Source of the DNA: Deltaproteobacteria bacterium
Lineage (GTDB): Bacteria; Myxococcota_A; UBA9160; UBA4427
Assembly: GCA_029261855.1 (NCBI GenBank)
Contig: JAJDAN010000024.1
Location: 177,952 to 241,951 of the forward strand
Reading direction: 5' to 3'
DNA: 64,000 nucleotides
Within the stretch, counting starts at the first letter, position 1. Every line of letters begins with the position of its first letter. Shown here in pieces: positions 1-9,279 of this stretch. The notes beneath the pieces were generated by a model, which saw nothing but the letters and a program-made list of their open reading frames with translations, searched no databases and was not told the origin of the DNA. The translations under genes and the position numbers were made by a program.

Positions 1-2
1 TC

Positions 3-1709
3 ACGCTGGCGGTGGTCGCGACCGTGGCCGTTCTCTCCGGATTCCCGCTCGCCGCCGCGCTGGTGCTGGGCGGCGGTGTCGCCATGTCGAGTACGGCGCT
101 GGTGATGCGACTGCTGTCCGAGCAGGGGCAGGTGGACAGCCCGCACGGTCAGCTGACGGTCTCGATCCTCATCCTGCAGGACCTGAGCGTCGTCCCACTG
201 CTGCTCGCGATCCCCTTGCTCGCGGCCGGCGCGGGCAGCTCGCCGTCGGCGCTCGCCTTCGCGATCGGCAAGCTGGTAGTCGGCCTGGCCGTCGTCTTCG
301 CGGTCGTTCGTTTCATCGTGCCCCGCCTGCTGACGCGAGCCGCCAAGGCCCGCTCGAACGACCTGTTCAGCTTGATCGCGGTGCTCGTCGTCCTCGGATC
401 GGCGTTCTTCGCGGAAGAGCTCGGCCTGACCCTGGCCGTGGGCGCATTCCTCGCAGGCGTCTCCGCGAGCACCTCACCCTACGCCCAACAGCTGTTCTCG
501 GAAGTCGTCCCCCTGCGCGGCGTCTTTCTCGGGGTCTTCTTCACCGCCGTCGGCATGCTCTTCGACCCGATGGTCCTGGCGGAACACCCGGGCTTCGTCG
601 CCGCGTATCTGGCGGCGGTGCTGTTCGTGAAGGGTGGCGTCATCGCGGCGGCCAATGCGCTGCTGCTGCGGCAGAGCGCGCGCATCGGCGTGATGGCGGG
701 GCTCACCCTTTCCCAGACGGGCGAGTTCACCTTCGTGCTCGCAGCAGCTGCGGAAAAGGCCGGGCTGATCGAGCCGTGGCTCCACCAGGGAGTGATCGCG
801 GGCTCGATCGTCAGCCTGATCGCGACGCCCTTCCTGATCCGGGTCGCGCCGTCGGCCGGTGACTGGGTGGCCGGCAGCCGCGGAAGCGATGGCGGTGCGC
901 CCGGCGACGGCCCGGCGACGTCGCAAGGAAGCGACGGGGGAGAGGAGGACCTCCGGCCTGTCGTCATCATTGGCTTCGGACCCGCCGGCCAGACGCTCAG
1001 CCGCCTGTTGCGGTCCCTCGACATCCCCTACGTGGTGGTGGATGCCAATGCCAGCAGCGCGGAGGCCGCGCGCGCGCGCGGGGAGACTGCCATCTTCGGA
1101 GACGCGACCCGCCCCCAGCTGCTGCGCGTCCTGGACGTCGCCAACGCCCGGCTCGTGGTCGTCGCCATCTCGGACGCCCTCGCGACCCGTCGCATCGTCT
1201 CCCGCATCCGCACCCTGTCCCGGGACGTACCCGTATTGGCGCGAACCCGCTACGTGCGCGAGGTCGACCCCCTGGACGCGGCCGGCGCGACGACCGTCGT
1301 CGCAGAAGAATTCGAGAGCAGCATCGAGCTCGTCGCGCGCACCCTGCAGCTGTTCAAGATCCCGGAAGCCAGCATCCAGAGGTTCACCGAGGCCCTTCGC
1401 GAAGGCGGCTACGACGCCATTCGCGGCGACGTCGCCCTGGGCATCGACCCGTGGCTCGTCGAGATCCTGCAGGAGGTGGACGCCCAGTGGATCGACGTCC
1501 CCTACGGCCTGGCGGGTCCGACGAGCCTGGCCGAGCTCGACGTGCGCGCCGAGACGGGAGCGAGCATCCTCGCGATCAGCCGCGGCGGCACCACCACCGC
1601 GAACCCGCCACCGCAGTTCGACCTGCGCGGCGGCGATCGTCTGCTGGTCCTCGGCGACGCGACGATCCTGTCCCGACTCGAGGCTCTGCTCGCAGCCCGC
1701 AGCTCTTAA
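3..1709 (+). CDS. CPA2-family cation:proton antiporter with TrkA-N/RCK domain (5' partial)
   Basis: Inner-membrane monovalent cation/proton antiporter of the KefB/YbaL (CPA2) type; it probably exchanges K+ or Na+ for H+. The visible part begins inside the transporter. Repeated hydrophobic helices cover roughly the first 280 residues, with the family-typical stretches STALVMRLL, LILQDLSVVP and LSQTGEFTFVL. A Gly/Asp/Ser-rich linker leads to a Rossmann-type TrkA-N domain (VIIGFGPAGQTLSRLL) and a C-terminal TrkA-C-like domain. The N-terminal helices lie outside the window, so the true start is unknown. Its stop codon overlaps the stop of the convergent lipoprotein gene by four bases. Ion specificity cannot be read from the sequence. 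Confidence 0.9.
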   Translation, partial: TLAVVATVAVLSGFPLAAALVLGGGVAMSSTALVMRLLSEQGQVDSPHGQLTVSILILQDLSVVPLLLAIPLLAAGAGSSPSALAFAIGKLVVGLAVVFAVVRFIVPRLLTRAAKARSNDLFSLIAVLVVLGSAFFAEELGLTLAVGAFLAGVSASTSPYAQQLFSEVVPLRGVFLGVFFTAVGMLFDPMVLAEHPGFVAAYLAAVLFVKGGVIAAANALLLRQSARIGVMAGLTLSQTGEFTFVLAAAAEKAGLIEPWLHQGVIAGSIVSLIATPFLIRVAPSAGDWVAGSRGSDGGAPGDGPATSQGSDGGEEDLRPVVIIGFGPAGQTLSRLLRSLDIPYVVVDANASSAEAARARGETAIFGDATRPQLLRVLDVANARLVVVAISDALATRRIVSRIRTLSRDVPVLARTRYVREVDPLDAAGATTVVAEEFESSIELVARTLQLFKIPEASIQRFTEALREGGYDAIRGDVALGIDPWLVEILQEVDAQWIDVPYGLAGPTSLAELDVRAETGASILAISRGGTTTANPPPQFDLRGGDRLLVLGDATILSRLEALLAARSS

Positions 1710-3409
1710 CGGGTCGAACTCGGGCTTGCCGGTGAAGGTTCACCCCCCAGCTTCTCCGCCAGGGTCTGCAGCTGCGGCGCCTCCACCGCATAGGCGTAAG
1801 TGCGGGCGGCGGCATGCGCGAGTCGCGCCGCCGCAGAGGAAGGCTGGAAGCGTCCGTACGGCCCATAGGCGTCTACCAGCAGCTGCTCGAGATCGTCGTA
1901 TACGCCGGGAATCACGAAAGGAAGCACGCGTTCGAACAGCTTTACCTCTTCGGCATCACGCGCTTCGGAATGGGCGAGTGCCGCGAGGCGCAACAACAGC
2001 TGCAGCCGCAGGGCCGGCGTCGCGCCCTCGTCCTCTTCGGACATCATCAGCGCGCGACCCAGGGCATGTCGGGCGGCCTTCGCATTGCCGGCGCGGACGG
2101 CGACCCGGCCGCAGGCAAGCAGGCGGTCGGGATGCGCTTCCCTGGCGTCCGGACTGAGCTGATCGGAGCTCTCGACCAGCCAGTCGCAGCGCTTGCTCGC
2201 CGCCGAATAGCGCCGTCGCGACTCGAGGGCCATCGCGATCTGGAACTGCGCGGCGACGGCGGCGTCGTGCGCGCGCCCGTCGACCGCCGCGGAAATGACG
2301 TGCCGCCCCGCCGCCATGAGCCGAAGCCCGGGGTCCGTTTGACCCGCATCGAAGAGGGCCTGGCCGACCTCGACCGCGCGACGGCCCGCCTGCATTCTCC
2401 GCAGCGGCGAGCCGGTTTCCGCGCTCGCGAGCGCGCGCAACACGGTGTCGACGAGCCCGTCTGCGTCCGCCTCCGGGTCGAAGAGCTGCCCCGCCAGCAC
2501 GATCGCGCGGGCAGGTGCCGCGACGTCGCGCCGAACCTCGGGGTCGTCGGCTTCCAGCAGCGCGAGTCCTTCTCCGAGACGCACCGCCGCGCGCTCCCGA
2601 TTGCCCTGTCCGACGTCGATGCGACCCCGGATGAGCATCCAGCCCACGCGCAGGGGAGCAGCGGTCACGCCGTCGGTGCGCGCCTCCGCCAGCAACGCAG
2701 CGGCAGACGCCGCGCGATCGCTCTCGAGCTTGGCTTCCGCGACGCGGAAGAGTGCCAGACCCAGGAGGATCTCATCGCTCTGGACGAAGCTTCGCGCCTG
2801 ATCGAGACTCGATCGGAAGAGGGCCCGTGCGGTGGCCTCCTGGCCCAGCGCGAGTCGCAGCTCGCCGAGCAGGATCTGCGCTTCGGTCGACTCGCGTGCG
2901 TCGCCACCGTCCTCGCCGCGCACGCGTACGAAGTCGGCGAGCGCGGCCTCGGCGGCGGTGAAGTCCCCGCGTTCGATCTCGAGGCGTCCGCGCTCGAGCA
3001 GGTACGCGGCACCCACGCGATAGACGCCGGAACTCGAGCCTCCGTGACCCAGGCGGTGCCTGGCGAGCACCTGTGACGCGACGTTGGCGTGGGCAAGCGC
3101 CTCGTCGAGGCGTCCGAGCTCCCGGCAGGAACGAGTCAGCAAGGTCAGCGCGTCGATGACCTCGAGATCCGATGCGGCCGAGATCTTCGCGAGCTTGGCG
3201 GCCTCGAGCAGATGTTCGCGGGCTGCCTCGAAGTCGCGTACGTCGACCGCGTCGCCGCCGACCCGCCGCAGGTACTCGAACTGCCGGTGGTACTGGACGG
3301 TGGGGTTGGCGCAGCCTACGAGCCAGGCGAAAACCAGGAGACAGACGAGCGCAACGCTCGGAACGCCGCCCCGGGCGCTCGTACGCCTCGTCCCCGCCCG
3401 CGCTTGCAT
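1706..3409 (-). CDS. TPR-like repeat lipoprotein
   Basis: 567-residue exported protein. A basic N-terminus and a hydrophobic stretch end in a lipobox (LVGC, Cys33), so it is probably a lipoprotein. The rest is a long alpha-helical solenoid with tetratricopeptide-like character: Ala/Leu/Arg-rich helix pairs such as AREHLLEAAKLA and RLDEALAHANVASQVL recur throughout. No catalytic motif is visible, and a scaffold role in the periplasm is inferred from the fold only. It lies 13 bases after the acetoacetate-decarboxylase-like gene on the same strand and may be the last cistron of that operon, but nothing links it functionally to those enzymes. No Shine-Dalgarno is evident before the ATG at 3409. 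Confidence 0.8.
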   Translation of the reverse strand: MQARAGTRRTSARGGVPSVALVCLLVFAWLVGCANPTVQYHRQFEYLRRVGGDAVDVRDFEAAREHLLEAAKLAKISAASDLEVIDALTLLTRSCRELGRLDEALAHANVASQVLARHRLGHGGSSSGVYRVGAAYLLERGRLEIERGDFTAAEAALADFVRVRGEDGGDARESTEAQILLGELRLALGQEATARALFRSSLDQARSFVQSDEILLGLALFRVAEAKLESDRAASAAALLAEARTDGVTAAPLRVGWMLIRGRIDVGQGNRERAAVRLGEGLALLEADDPEVRRDVAAPARAIVLAGQLFDPEADADGLVDTVLRALASAETGSPLRRMQAGRRAVEVGQALFDAGQTDPGLRLMAAGRHVISAAVDGRAHDAAVAAQFQIAMALESRRRYSAASKRCDWLVESSDQLSPDAREAHPDRLLACGRVAVRAGNAKAARHALGRALMMSEEDEGATPALRLQLLLRLAALAHSEARDAEEVKLFERVLPFVIPGVYDDLEQLLVDAYGPYGRFQPSSAAARLAHAAARTYAYAVEAPQLQTLAEKLGGEPSPASPSSTR

Positions 3410-3422
3410 GCCGTCACCCCGT

Positions 3423-4166
3423 TCATCCGGCAGCCACGGTTTCGGTCCCGGTGAAGGACATCTCCCCGGGCCGGCACACGAAGCGCAATCGCCGGAGGGT
3501 CACGTCTGCCGTGCAGATCGAGGCAGAGATCGGATAGGTCGGAACCATCCGATCCTCTCCCCACGCCCCCGCGTCGAAGTAATCGATCACGGGATCTCCC
3601 CGCTCGGCCCGATGGACCTCGTGGAGAGCGTCGACCTGCACCAGCCGGAACCCACTGGGTGTATCGGCCGGATGCACGCCGGACACGAACTGAACTGCAC
3701 CCGGCGGCAGCATGACCGGGTCCTGCAAGCCGACCGCCAGCAGTGCGTCGCCTTCAGGACTGCGCACCGAGGCGTGTACCCGGTCGTATCCACGCAGGAA
3801 ATCGATCTCGCCCGGCGCCAGACGGAAGCCCCAGCGGGCGGTCAGGGCTTCTCCCGCGGCGGCGCTGGTCACCACTCCGGACACGAGCAATCCGCGCGGT
3901 CGTGTACCGCTGCGGCACTGGATGCGGGTCTGGGCCATTCGGAACGGACCCCAGGGCGACGTGGGGAAGTCGTAGACCTGCCAGGCCACGACGCCCGGAA
4001 GGGTCGGGTGCAGGGCCGGGGGCAGCAGCGCTTGCGTACCCCCGGACACTTCACACAGCAGCTGCAGCACGCTCGCTCCGGCGAGGGAGAGCGGCTCGCT
4101 GCCGAAGTCGTGCATCACGGGGGCGCCCGGGCGGAGCGCTTCGGGCTCGGCGCTGCCGACGATCAT
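3423..4166 (-). CDS. acetoacetate decarboxylase-like (ADC superfamily) protein
   Basis: 247-residue soluble protein that reads like the acetoacetate decarboxylase superfamily: an LPPALHP segment, a central beta-rich core (GLLVSGVVTS, ARWGFRLAPGEIDF) and an RLVQVDALHEVHR region near the C-terminus. Members decarboxylate or hydrate beta-keto or related acids through a Schiff-base Lys. I cannot place a catalytic Lys with confidence; the protein is strikingly poor in Lys, so it may be a non-decarboxylating member. The ATG at 4166 is fixed by a 4-base ATGA overlap with the upstream monooxygenase stop. A longer reading frame continues upstream but would run through that gene. Operon context suggests a step after oxidative attack on a transported substrate. 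Confidence 0.6.
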   Translation of the reverse strand: MIVGSAEPEALRPGAPVMHDFGSEPLSLAGASVLQLLCEVSGGTQALLPPALHPTLPGVVAWQVYDFPTSPWGPFRMAQTRIQCRSGTRPRGLLVSGVVTSAAAGEALTARWGFRLAPGEIDFLRGYDRVHASVRSPEGDALLAVGLQDPVMLPPGAVQFVSGVHPADTPSGFRLVQVDALHEVHRAERGDPVIDYFDAGAWGEDRMVPTYPISASICTADVTLRRLRFVCRPGEMSFTGTETVAAG

Positions 4167-5269
4167 GCGCCCGACCCGTCGCGACGGCCTCGCGCAAAGG
4201 CGGGCATCACTTCTCGTGCGAAGAGTCGCAGGCTGTCGAGCACCTGGTCCTGGGGCAGGATCTCGGCGGCATTCAGCATGAAGTTCACCTGGTCGACTCC
4301 GATGGATTCCCATTCCTTGATGGCCGCGGTGATCGTTGCCGGGTCGCCGATGCCCATGCCTTCCGGAATGCCATAGGCGTCGGCCGGACTGCCAGACTCG
4401 GTCTTGCGACCCTTGCCCGGCGCCAGGTTGCCGAGGGTCTGATAGGCCCGTGTCGGGTAGGCCTCGCGCGTAAAGAGCAAGTGCGAGTTCAACAGTCCGA
4501 AGTTCCCGAGCATCTGCATGCCGCGTTCGGCGCCCGTCGCGAGGTCTTCGTGGCAGTAGAGGAAGTTCAGGGTCGCGACCTGGTCGTTCACGGCGCCGAC
4601 CGGATCGCAGAGCTGGATGCGACGGTGGTACTCCTTCGTCCGTCGCTCCTGCTCTTCGAAGCCGGCGGCCGCGACTCCCAGGCATCCGATGCCACGGTCG
4701 GCGGCGTCGAGTTCGGTGCCGGGGCTGGTCACGGTGACCCACAGCGGTGGATGCGGCTTCTGGATCGGCTTCGGCAGGATCGCGCGTTCGGGCATCGAGA
4801 AGCAGGTGCCCTCCCAGGAGAAGTGCTCCTCGGTCCACATCCGGGGAAGGACCCGCACGTACTCGTCCCAATACTGCTTGGTGGCGTCGGCGTCGGCCTC
4901 GAAGCCGCCGATCTCGGTCCAGGTAGAAGACCGCGCAGTACCCAGCTCGAGACGGCCGCCGGACAGGATGTCGAGGAAGGCCGCGCGCTCGGCCACGCGG
5001 ATCGGATGGTTCATTTCCGGGATGCAAACGACAGCGCTGTGCCCCACGCGAATGCGCTCGGTCTGCACGGCGGCCGCGGTCAGGAACAGCTCTGGCGCCG
5101 AGCTGTGGGAGTACTCCTCGAGGAAGTGATGCTCGACGCACCAGGCCGTATCGAAGCCCAGCGAATCCGCGACGCGAATCTGCTCGAGGGCGTTCTCGAT
5201 GACCGTGCGTTCGACGCCGCTGGCGAAGGGGCGCGGCACGGACAGCTCGAACATGATCCCGAACTTCAC
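4163..5269 (-). CDS. luciferase-like monooxygenase (LLM family, flavin/F420-type)
   Basis: 368-residue bacterial luciferase-family TIM-barrel enzyme. Diagnostic segments are the N-terminal strand VKFGIMFELSVP, the WCVEHHFLEEYS segment typical of the flavin-binding family, the LDILSGGRLELGTA strand-helix and PKPIQKPHPPLWV. Members oxidise organic substrates using reduced FMN or F420; the sequence does not tell which. The start is the GTG at 5269, because it overlaps the TGA of the permease gene (GTGA) and begins exactly at the first barrel strand; the frame open upstream of it would add 41 non-homologous residues. Translational coupling to the permease upstream and to the ADC-like gene downstream suggests one catabolic unit that imports, oxidises and then cleaves a substrate. 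Confidence 0.88.
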   Translation of the reverse strand: MKFGIMFELSVPRPFASGVERTVIENALEQIRVADSLGFDTAWCVEHHFLEEYSHSSAPELFLTAAAVQTERIRVGHSAVVCIPEMNHPIRVAERAAFLDILSGGRLELGTARSSTWTEIGGFEADADATKQYWDEYVRVLPRMWTEEHFSWEGTCFSMPERAILPKPIQKPHPPLWVTVTSPGTELDAADRGIGCLGVAAAGFEEQERRTKEYHRRIQLCDPVGAVNDQVATLNFLYCHEDLATGAERGMQMLGNFGLLNSHLLFTREAYPTRAYQTLGNLAPGKGRKTESGSPADAYGIPEGMGIGDPATITAAIKEWESIGVDQVNFMLNAAEILPQDQVLDSLRLFAREVMPAFARGRRDGSGA

Positions 5270-6639
5270 GGTGTCGTCGCCTTCGTCGTCTTCCGGTTGG
5301 TCACGAGGAACAGGATGCCACCGAGCGCGACCGTCGCGAGGGCCAGCAGCGACTCCAGGGGCCGCCCCTGCAGCGCCCAGAACATCATCCAACCCGAAAC
5401 CCCGAGAAACAGAAGCGGGGTAAGGGGATAGGCGAAGACCTTGAAGGGACGCACGAGGTCCGGCCGGCGAATGCGGAGGACGATCACGCAGGACACGGCG
5501 AGGCTGGCGAACAGGGTGAGGGTGAAGCCCGAGTACTGCTGGATCTGGTCGACCCGCCCGAGCAGGATGATGCCCGAGGTGACGACCCCCTGGACCAGCA
5601 GCGCGGTGACCGGCGCGCCGGTACGGGGGTTGGTGGTCCGCAGGAACGCGAAGAGCGGGTAGTCGTTGCCCAGCGCGTAGTAGACGCGCGGGCCGGCGAT
5701 GGTCATCGCGGATGCCGAAGCCACCAGGGAAACCAGCAAGACGATCACCACCCCGTTCGTTCCGGCTGGACCGAACAGGTGCCGGGACGCCACCAGCCCC
5801 ACCTCGACCTTCCCCGCCAGCTCCGACACCGGTGCGCCGTAGAAGTAGACGGCGTTGATGAGCAGATACAGGACGACCACGATCGCCGTGCCGATCAGCA
5901 GGCCCCGCGGCAGGTCGCGCTGGGGATTCTCGAACTCGCTCGCTACGTACGCGGACGCGTTCCAGCCGGAATAGCAGAACATCACGAAGACCAGCGATGT
6001 GGCCAGCGCCGCCGTGCGGTCTGCCGTCGACAGACTGTCATAGACGACCGAGACCTCGGTCAGGTTCGACAGGCTGCCGCGTCCCACCGCGAACGCGGCG
6101 ACGATGATGACGACGAGGCCCACCACCTTGAAGACCGTCAGCCAGTCCCCGACCTTCATGCCGGCGCGCGCGCCGCGCAACTGCACGGCGATCAGCAGCC
6201 ACACCAGGCCCAGCGCGGCGACGTCCGCGAGCGTCACGCCGAAGAAGCCGGCGCCCCCGTCCAGCACGGGAAAGAAGTGGGTCGCGTAGCGCACCATCGA
6301 CTTGGCGGCGGCGGCGATGGGCGCCGAGAAACCCGCGATCAATGAGACGACCGCGCTCATGAACCCGAAGACGCCACCGTAGGTGTCTCGCAAGTAGGCG
6401 TACTCGGCGCCGGCACCGGGCATCGCCGCGCCCAGCTCCGCGTAGCAGAGCGCTCCGCACAGGGCGAGCACTCCGCCCACGATCCACAGGCCGAAGATGA
6501 CGCCGGGATGTCCGAGGTCCGCCGCCTGGAAGCCGGTGGTGGTGAAGATGCCGGCGCCGATGACGTTGGCGACGACCAGGGCGACGGCCGACCGCACGCC
6601 GATGTAGCGGTGCAGACCGGGTCCCGATGCCTCGCTCAT
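5266..6639 (-). CDS. APC-family amino acid/amine permease
   Basis: 457-residue inner-membrane transporter with about 12 hydrophobic helices. The N-terminal helix carries the APC hallmark VIGAGIFTTTG, followed by CYAELGAAMPGAGAEYAYL, the conserved substrate-site region of the amino acid-polyamine-organocation superfamily. The length matches the family. It is the first gene of the minus-strand operon and overlaps the monooxygenase gene by four bases. The substrate is probably an amino acid or amine, but specificity is not readable. The 44-base gap to the divergent hydrolase must hold both promoters. Confidence 0.9.
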   Translation of the reverse strand: MSEASGPGLHRYIGVRSAVALVVANVIGAGIFTTTGFQAADLGHPGVIFGLWIVGGVLALCGALCYAELGAAMPGAGAEYAYLRDTYGGVFGFMSAVVSLIAGFSAPIAAAAKSMVRYATHFFPVLDGGAGFFGVTLADVAALGLVWLLIAVQLRGARAGMKVGDWLTVFKVVGLVVIIVAAFAVGRGSLSNLTEVSVVYDSLSTADRTAALATSLVFVMFCYSGWNASAYVASEFENPQRDLPRGLLIGTAIVVVLYLLINAVYFYGAPVSELAGKVEVGLVASRHLFGPAGTNGVVIVLLVSLVASASAMTIAGPRVYYALGNDYPLFAFLRTTNPRTGAPVTALLVQGVVTSGIILLGRVDQIQQYSGFTLTLFASLAVSCVIVLRIRRPDLVRPFKVFAYPLTPLLFLGVSGWMMFWALQGRPLESLLALATVALGGILFLVTNRKTTKATTP

Positions 6640-6667
6640 CGCCGGATCGTGACACAGCTTCCCGCAC

Positions 6668-6673
6668 TATGCT
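6668..6673 (+). promoter_or_regulatory. -10 element TATGCT, probable leaderless transcript
   Basis: A TANNNT box ends 10 bases before the ATG at 6684, with no Shine-Dalgarno between. No convincing -35 is seen. Transcription starting about 7-10 bases downstream would begin at or very near the start codon. Confidence 0.4.
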
Positions 6674-6683
6674 CCGGCGGGTC

Positions 6684-7520
6684 ATGTCCCCGATCCGGAT
6701 CCAGACCCAGTCCCAGAGCCTGACCCGAGATGACTGCACGATCGCCTGGGAACGGCTCGAGTACGGCAATGCGACGCCGGACGCACCGGTCGTGCTGCTG
6801 CACGGCTTCGGGATGAGTCGCACGGGCATGCGACCGCTCGCCGAGGCGTTGCTGGCGCGAAACGCCAGCGGACGCGTCTTTCTGGCGGATGCGCGGGGCC
6901 ACGGCGACACCCGTTCACCGGCGCGCGACGACGCCTACGGCTACCCGCCGATGCGGGACGACTGTCTCGCGCTTCTCGAGCGCGCGGCTCCCGATGGAGC
7001 CCACCTCGTCGGTCACTCGATGGGCGGACAGATCGCGCTGATGGCAGCGATCGCTCGTCCCGACCGGATCCGCTCGCTATCGCTTCTGGGCGCCGGCCCC
7101 TGCCGTGCGGTGACCCACGAGAAGGAGCGCCGCAGCTGGGAACGAGCGGCGGCTCGCTTCGAGGCGGCGACCCCGAGCGAGGTCGCCGCTTCCCTCGCCG
7201 CGGCGGCGGCCACCCACGACGAGCACCTGACCCCGGAACGCGTGTACGCGGGCGCTCGAGGCGATGAGCTGGCGCGGGTGGTCCGGGGAGCCTTTCTCGG
7301 GGTCGAGAGCAACGATGAAGAATGCGCACGGCTCGAGACGCCGACCCTGTTGATTGCGGGCAGCAACGACGCGGGCTGGCTCGAACCGACCCGGAAGCTG
7401 GCGGGGATCCTGCCCGACGCAGAGCTGATGATCCTCGAGGACGCGGGCCACCTCGTACATCTCGAACGCACTGGCACCTGCGCGGACGCGATTTCGCGCT
7501 TCCTCGAGAGAGTGCGCTGA
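6684..7520 (+). CDS. alpha/beta hydrolase
   Basis: 278-residue alpha/beta-hydrolase fold enzyme of the epoxide hydrolase/haloperoxidase/esterase type, probably cytoplasmic. Visible are the oxyanion segment VVLLHGFGMS (residues 36-45), the nucleophile elbow GHSMGG (Ser112), an acidic residue in LLIAGSNDAGW (Asp229 is the likely triad acid) and a terminal His in DAGHLVHLE (His256). The substrate is unknown. An in-frame ATG also occurs at 6669; 6684 is preferred because it gives the usual short N-terminus and sits at the expected distance from the TATGCT box. It is monocistronic and diverges from the permease operon. Confidence 0.85.
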   Translation: MSPIRIQTQSQSLTRDDCTIAWERLEYGNATPDAPVVLLHGFGMSRTGMRPLAEALLARNASGRVFLADARGHGDTRSPARDDAYGYPPMRDDCLALLERAAPDGAHLVGHSMGGQIALMAAIARPDRIRSLSLLGAGPCRAVTHEKERRSWERAAARFEAATPSEVAASLAAAAATHDEHLTPERVYAGARGDELARVVRGAFLGVESNDEECARLETPTLLIAGSNDAGWLEPTRKLAGILPDAELMILEDAGHLVHLERTGTCADAISRFLERVR

Positions 7521-7562
7521 CGCGCCGCGCGCCTCCGTTCTGGGCGAGGCGTGCCGGGCCGC

Positions 7563-8669
7563 TCAGGCCTTGGCGCGACTCGCTCCATGGGCGACGACCG
7601 TAGTCGGGTCGAACTCCGTCCGGCCCCGCGTCCCGAAGTATGCGCCCACTCCGTCCTGCACCATGGGCAGGTAGGTGGTGCCACCGGCCAGGAGGACGGC
7701 GTCCATGCTGCGGGCGGAAACGCCTGCGTCCGCGAGGGCCTCGTCGCATGCGATGAAGGTCCGCTGCAGGAGGTCCATGCACAGCTTTTCCATCGCGGCG
7801 CGCCGGATGGGCAGGCCCTCGGCTGCGATCGGGCATTCGGGATCGACCTGTGCGAGATCGATACGCGTCTCCTCCGCCCAGGCGAGACGGATCTTCGCGT
7901 TCTCGCATTCGGCGACGAGGCGCATCGAGACCTCGGCGTAGTTCGAAAGATCCCAGTTGTGCTGCTTGAGAACTTCTTCCGTCACCCAGTCGGCGATCTT
8001 CTGGTCGATGTCGTCGCCACCCAGGAAGGGCTCGGTCGCCCGGGACAGCACGCGCAACCCCTTGTCGCTGGACTCGACCACCGAGACATCGAAGGTACCG
8101 CCGCCAAGGTCGTACACGGCCACCGTTCCGCGCATCGCGGCCGCATCGTGATAGGCGTGAGCCGTCGCGACGGCTTCGTCGACCAGGCGCAGGTTCACGA
8201 AGCCCGCCTTGCGCGCTGCGTCCAGGGTCGCCTCTCGCTGAGACTCGCCGAAGCCAGTCGGGACGGTGACGACGACTTCGATGTCCCGGACCTCGTCGCC
8301 CAGGGGCTCTGCGATCCGGCGCATCAGGTGCGCCGCGATGTCCGTGGGGCTGTGCCTGCCCGCGCGCGTCACGAAAACGGGCGTGTCGTCGCCGGCATCG
8401 ACGACGTCGAAGGGATAGCGCTCGCAGAACTCTCGCGTGCGTTCGTCCTCGAAGCGCCGCCCGATGATCCGCTTCGACGAGAAGATGGTGTTCGAACCGT
8501 CGATGGCGCGGCGCCGGCGAGCCGCCTGCCCCGTGCTGATGGTGCCGTTCGGCAAGAACGCCACCACCGAGGGGAGCGTGCCGACACCTCCGTCCCCGAT
8601 ACCGAGGATCTCGTCGTCGAAGCACGCGACGGTGTTCGTGGTACCGAGGTCGATTCCCAACTGTCTCAT
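7563..8669 (-). CDS. Hsp70-like ATPase lacking a substrate-binding domain
   Basis: 368-residue protein that is essentially the nucleotide-binding half of an Hsp70/DnaK chaperone. It has phosphate-1 loop GIDLGTTNT (5-13), the [10 protein letters not shown] segment, phosphate-2 loop [12 protein letters not shown] (185-196) and adenosine motif [10 protein letters not shown] near the end. A full DnaK is about 640 residues; here the frame stops right after the ATPase fold, with no beta-sandwich or lid. The ATG at 8669 overlaps the stop of the upstream PilZ-like gene (ATGA), so the two are translationally coupled. This resembles stand-alone actin/Hsp70-fold ATPases such as YegD-type proteins. The client is unknown; the coupled protein is the obvious partner candidate. 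Confidence 0.88.
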   Translation of the reverse strand: MRQLGIDLGTTNTVACFDDEILGIGDGGVGTLPSVVAFLPNGTISTGQAARRRRAIDGSNTIFSSKRIIGRRFEDERTREFCERYPFDVVDAGDDTPVFVTRAGRHSPTDIAAHLMRRIAEPLGDEVRDIEVVVTVPTGFGESQREATLDAARKAGFVNLRLVDEAVATAHAYHDAAAMRGTVAVYDLGGGTFDVSVVESSDKGLRVLSRATEPFLGGDDIDQKIADWVTEEVLKQHNWDLSNYAEVSMRLVAECENAKIRLAWAEETRIDLAQVDPECPIAAEGLPIRRAAMEKLCMDLLQRTFIACDEALADAGVSARSMDAVLLAGGTTYLPMVQDGVGAYFGTRGRTEFDPTTVVAHGASRAKA

Positions 8670-9106
8670 GACTGGCTCCCGGAGCGTCGCTCCGCGTGGA
8701 GTTTCTCGATGGCTTCCTTGGATCGATCCGTGATCTTCGAGACCCGCGCGCTGTAGTGCAGCTGCTCTTCGTCGCGACACTGGGCGATCATGCAGCGAAG
8801 CGAGATCTTGGTCCGGCCCAGGTCCGAGCCGGAATCGGGCAGGAAGAAGTTCATGTCGAGGGTGTCGCCGGCCTTGAAAGGCACGTCTCCCTCGAGCATG
8901 AGGCGACGATCGGCCAGCTCGAGGAGCACCGCGAAGCCACTGCGGGCACGGCCTGTGGATTCCTCGACGAGCTCGTAGTGCGCGAGCAGCTCGAGATCCG
9001 ACACATCACACCCGGTGGTGACCAGGGAAGATGCCTTCTGCAAGCCATTGAGCGTCAAGTGGACCTCGCCTGGAGGACGCCCCGGTCCGCCCGGAGTCGT
9101 CTCCAC
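8666..9106 (-). CDS. PilZ-like small beta-barrel protein coupled to Hsp70-like gene
   Basis: 146-residue soluble protein. The centre (VLLELADRRLMLEGDVPFK, then LDMNFFLPD and ISLRCMIAQC) has the strand pattern of PilZ domains, which bind cyclic di-GMP. The usual RxxxR and (D/N)xSxxG ligand motifs are not recognisable, so c-di-GMP binding is doubtful and the family call is tentative. The GTG start at 9106 is preceded by an AAGGGA Shine-Dalgarno. It is the first cistron of a two-gene operon with the Hsp70-like ATPase. Confidence 0.55.
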   Translation of the reverse strand: METTPGGPGRPPGEVHLTLNGLQKASSLVTTGCDVSDLELLAHYELVEESTGRARSGFAVLLELADRRLMLEGDVPFKAGDTLDMNFFLPDSGSDLGRTKISLRCMIAQCRDEEQLHYSARVSKITDRSKEAIEKLHAERRSGSQS

Positions 9107-9279
9107 CCCGTTCCCTTCGTCCGAACCGGGCTTCGGCTGAACCGGAGTCCTGCTTGGCAGCGACGGGCGACACCCGGTCCCCGCGGCTAGCAGACGCGTG
9201 CTCCCGCGGCGACTTGCGCCGCAAGCTGCCGCAGGCCTGCGTTTGCCGGGGGTTCGGGTTCGGTGTTAACTGGGCGGGC

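Noticed and set aside
4167..5141. N-terminal extension of the ADC-like gene
   Set aside because: The added residues are the out-of-frame reading of the monooxygenase gene; the ATGA overlap fixes the start at 4166.
6682..8625. 647-residue open frame on the minus strand crossing the Hsp70 and hydrolase region
   Set aside because: It runs through two well-supported genes in the wrong frame and gives Arg-rich low-complexity protein.
7563..8669. dnaK
   Set aside because: It lacks the substrate-binding domain and lid, and no dnaJ or grpE is nearby.
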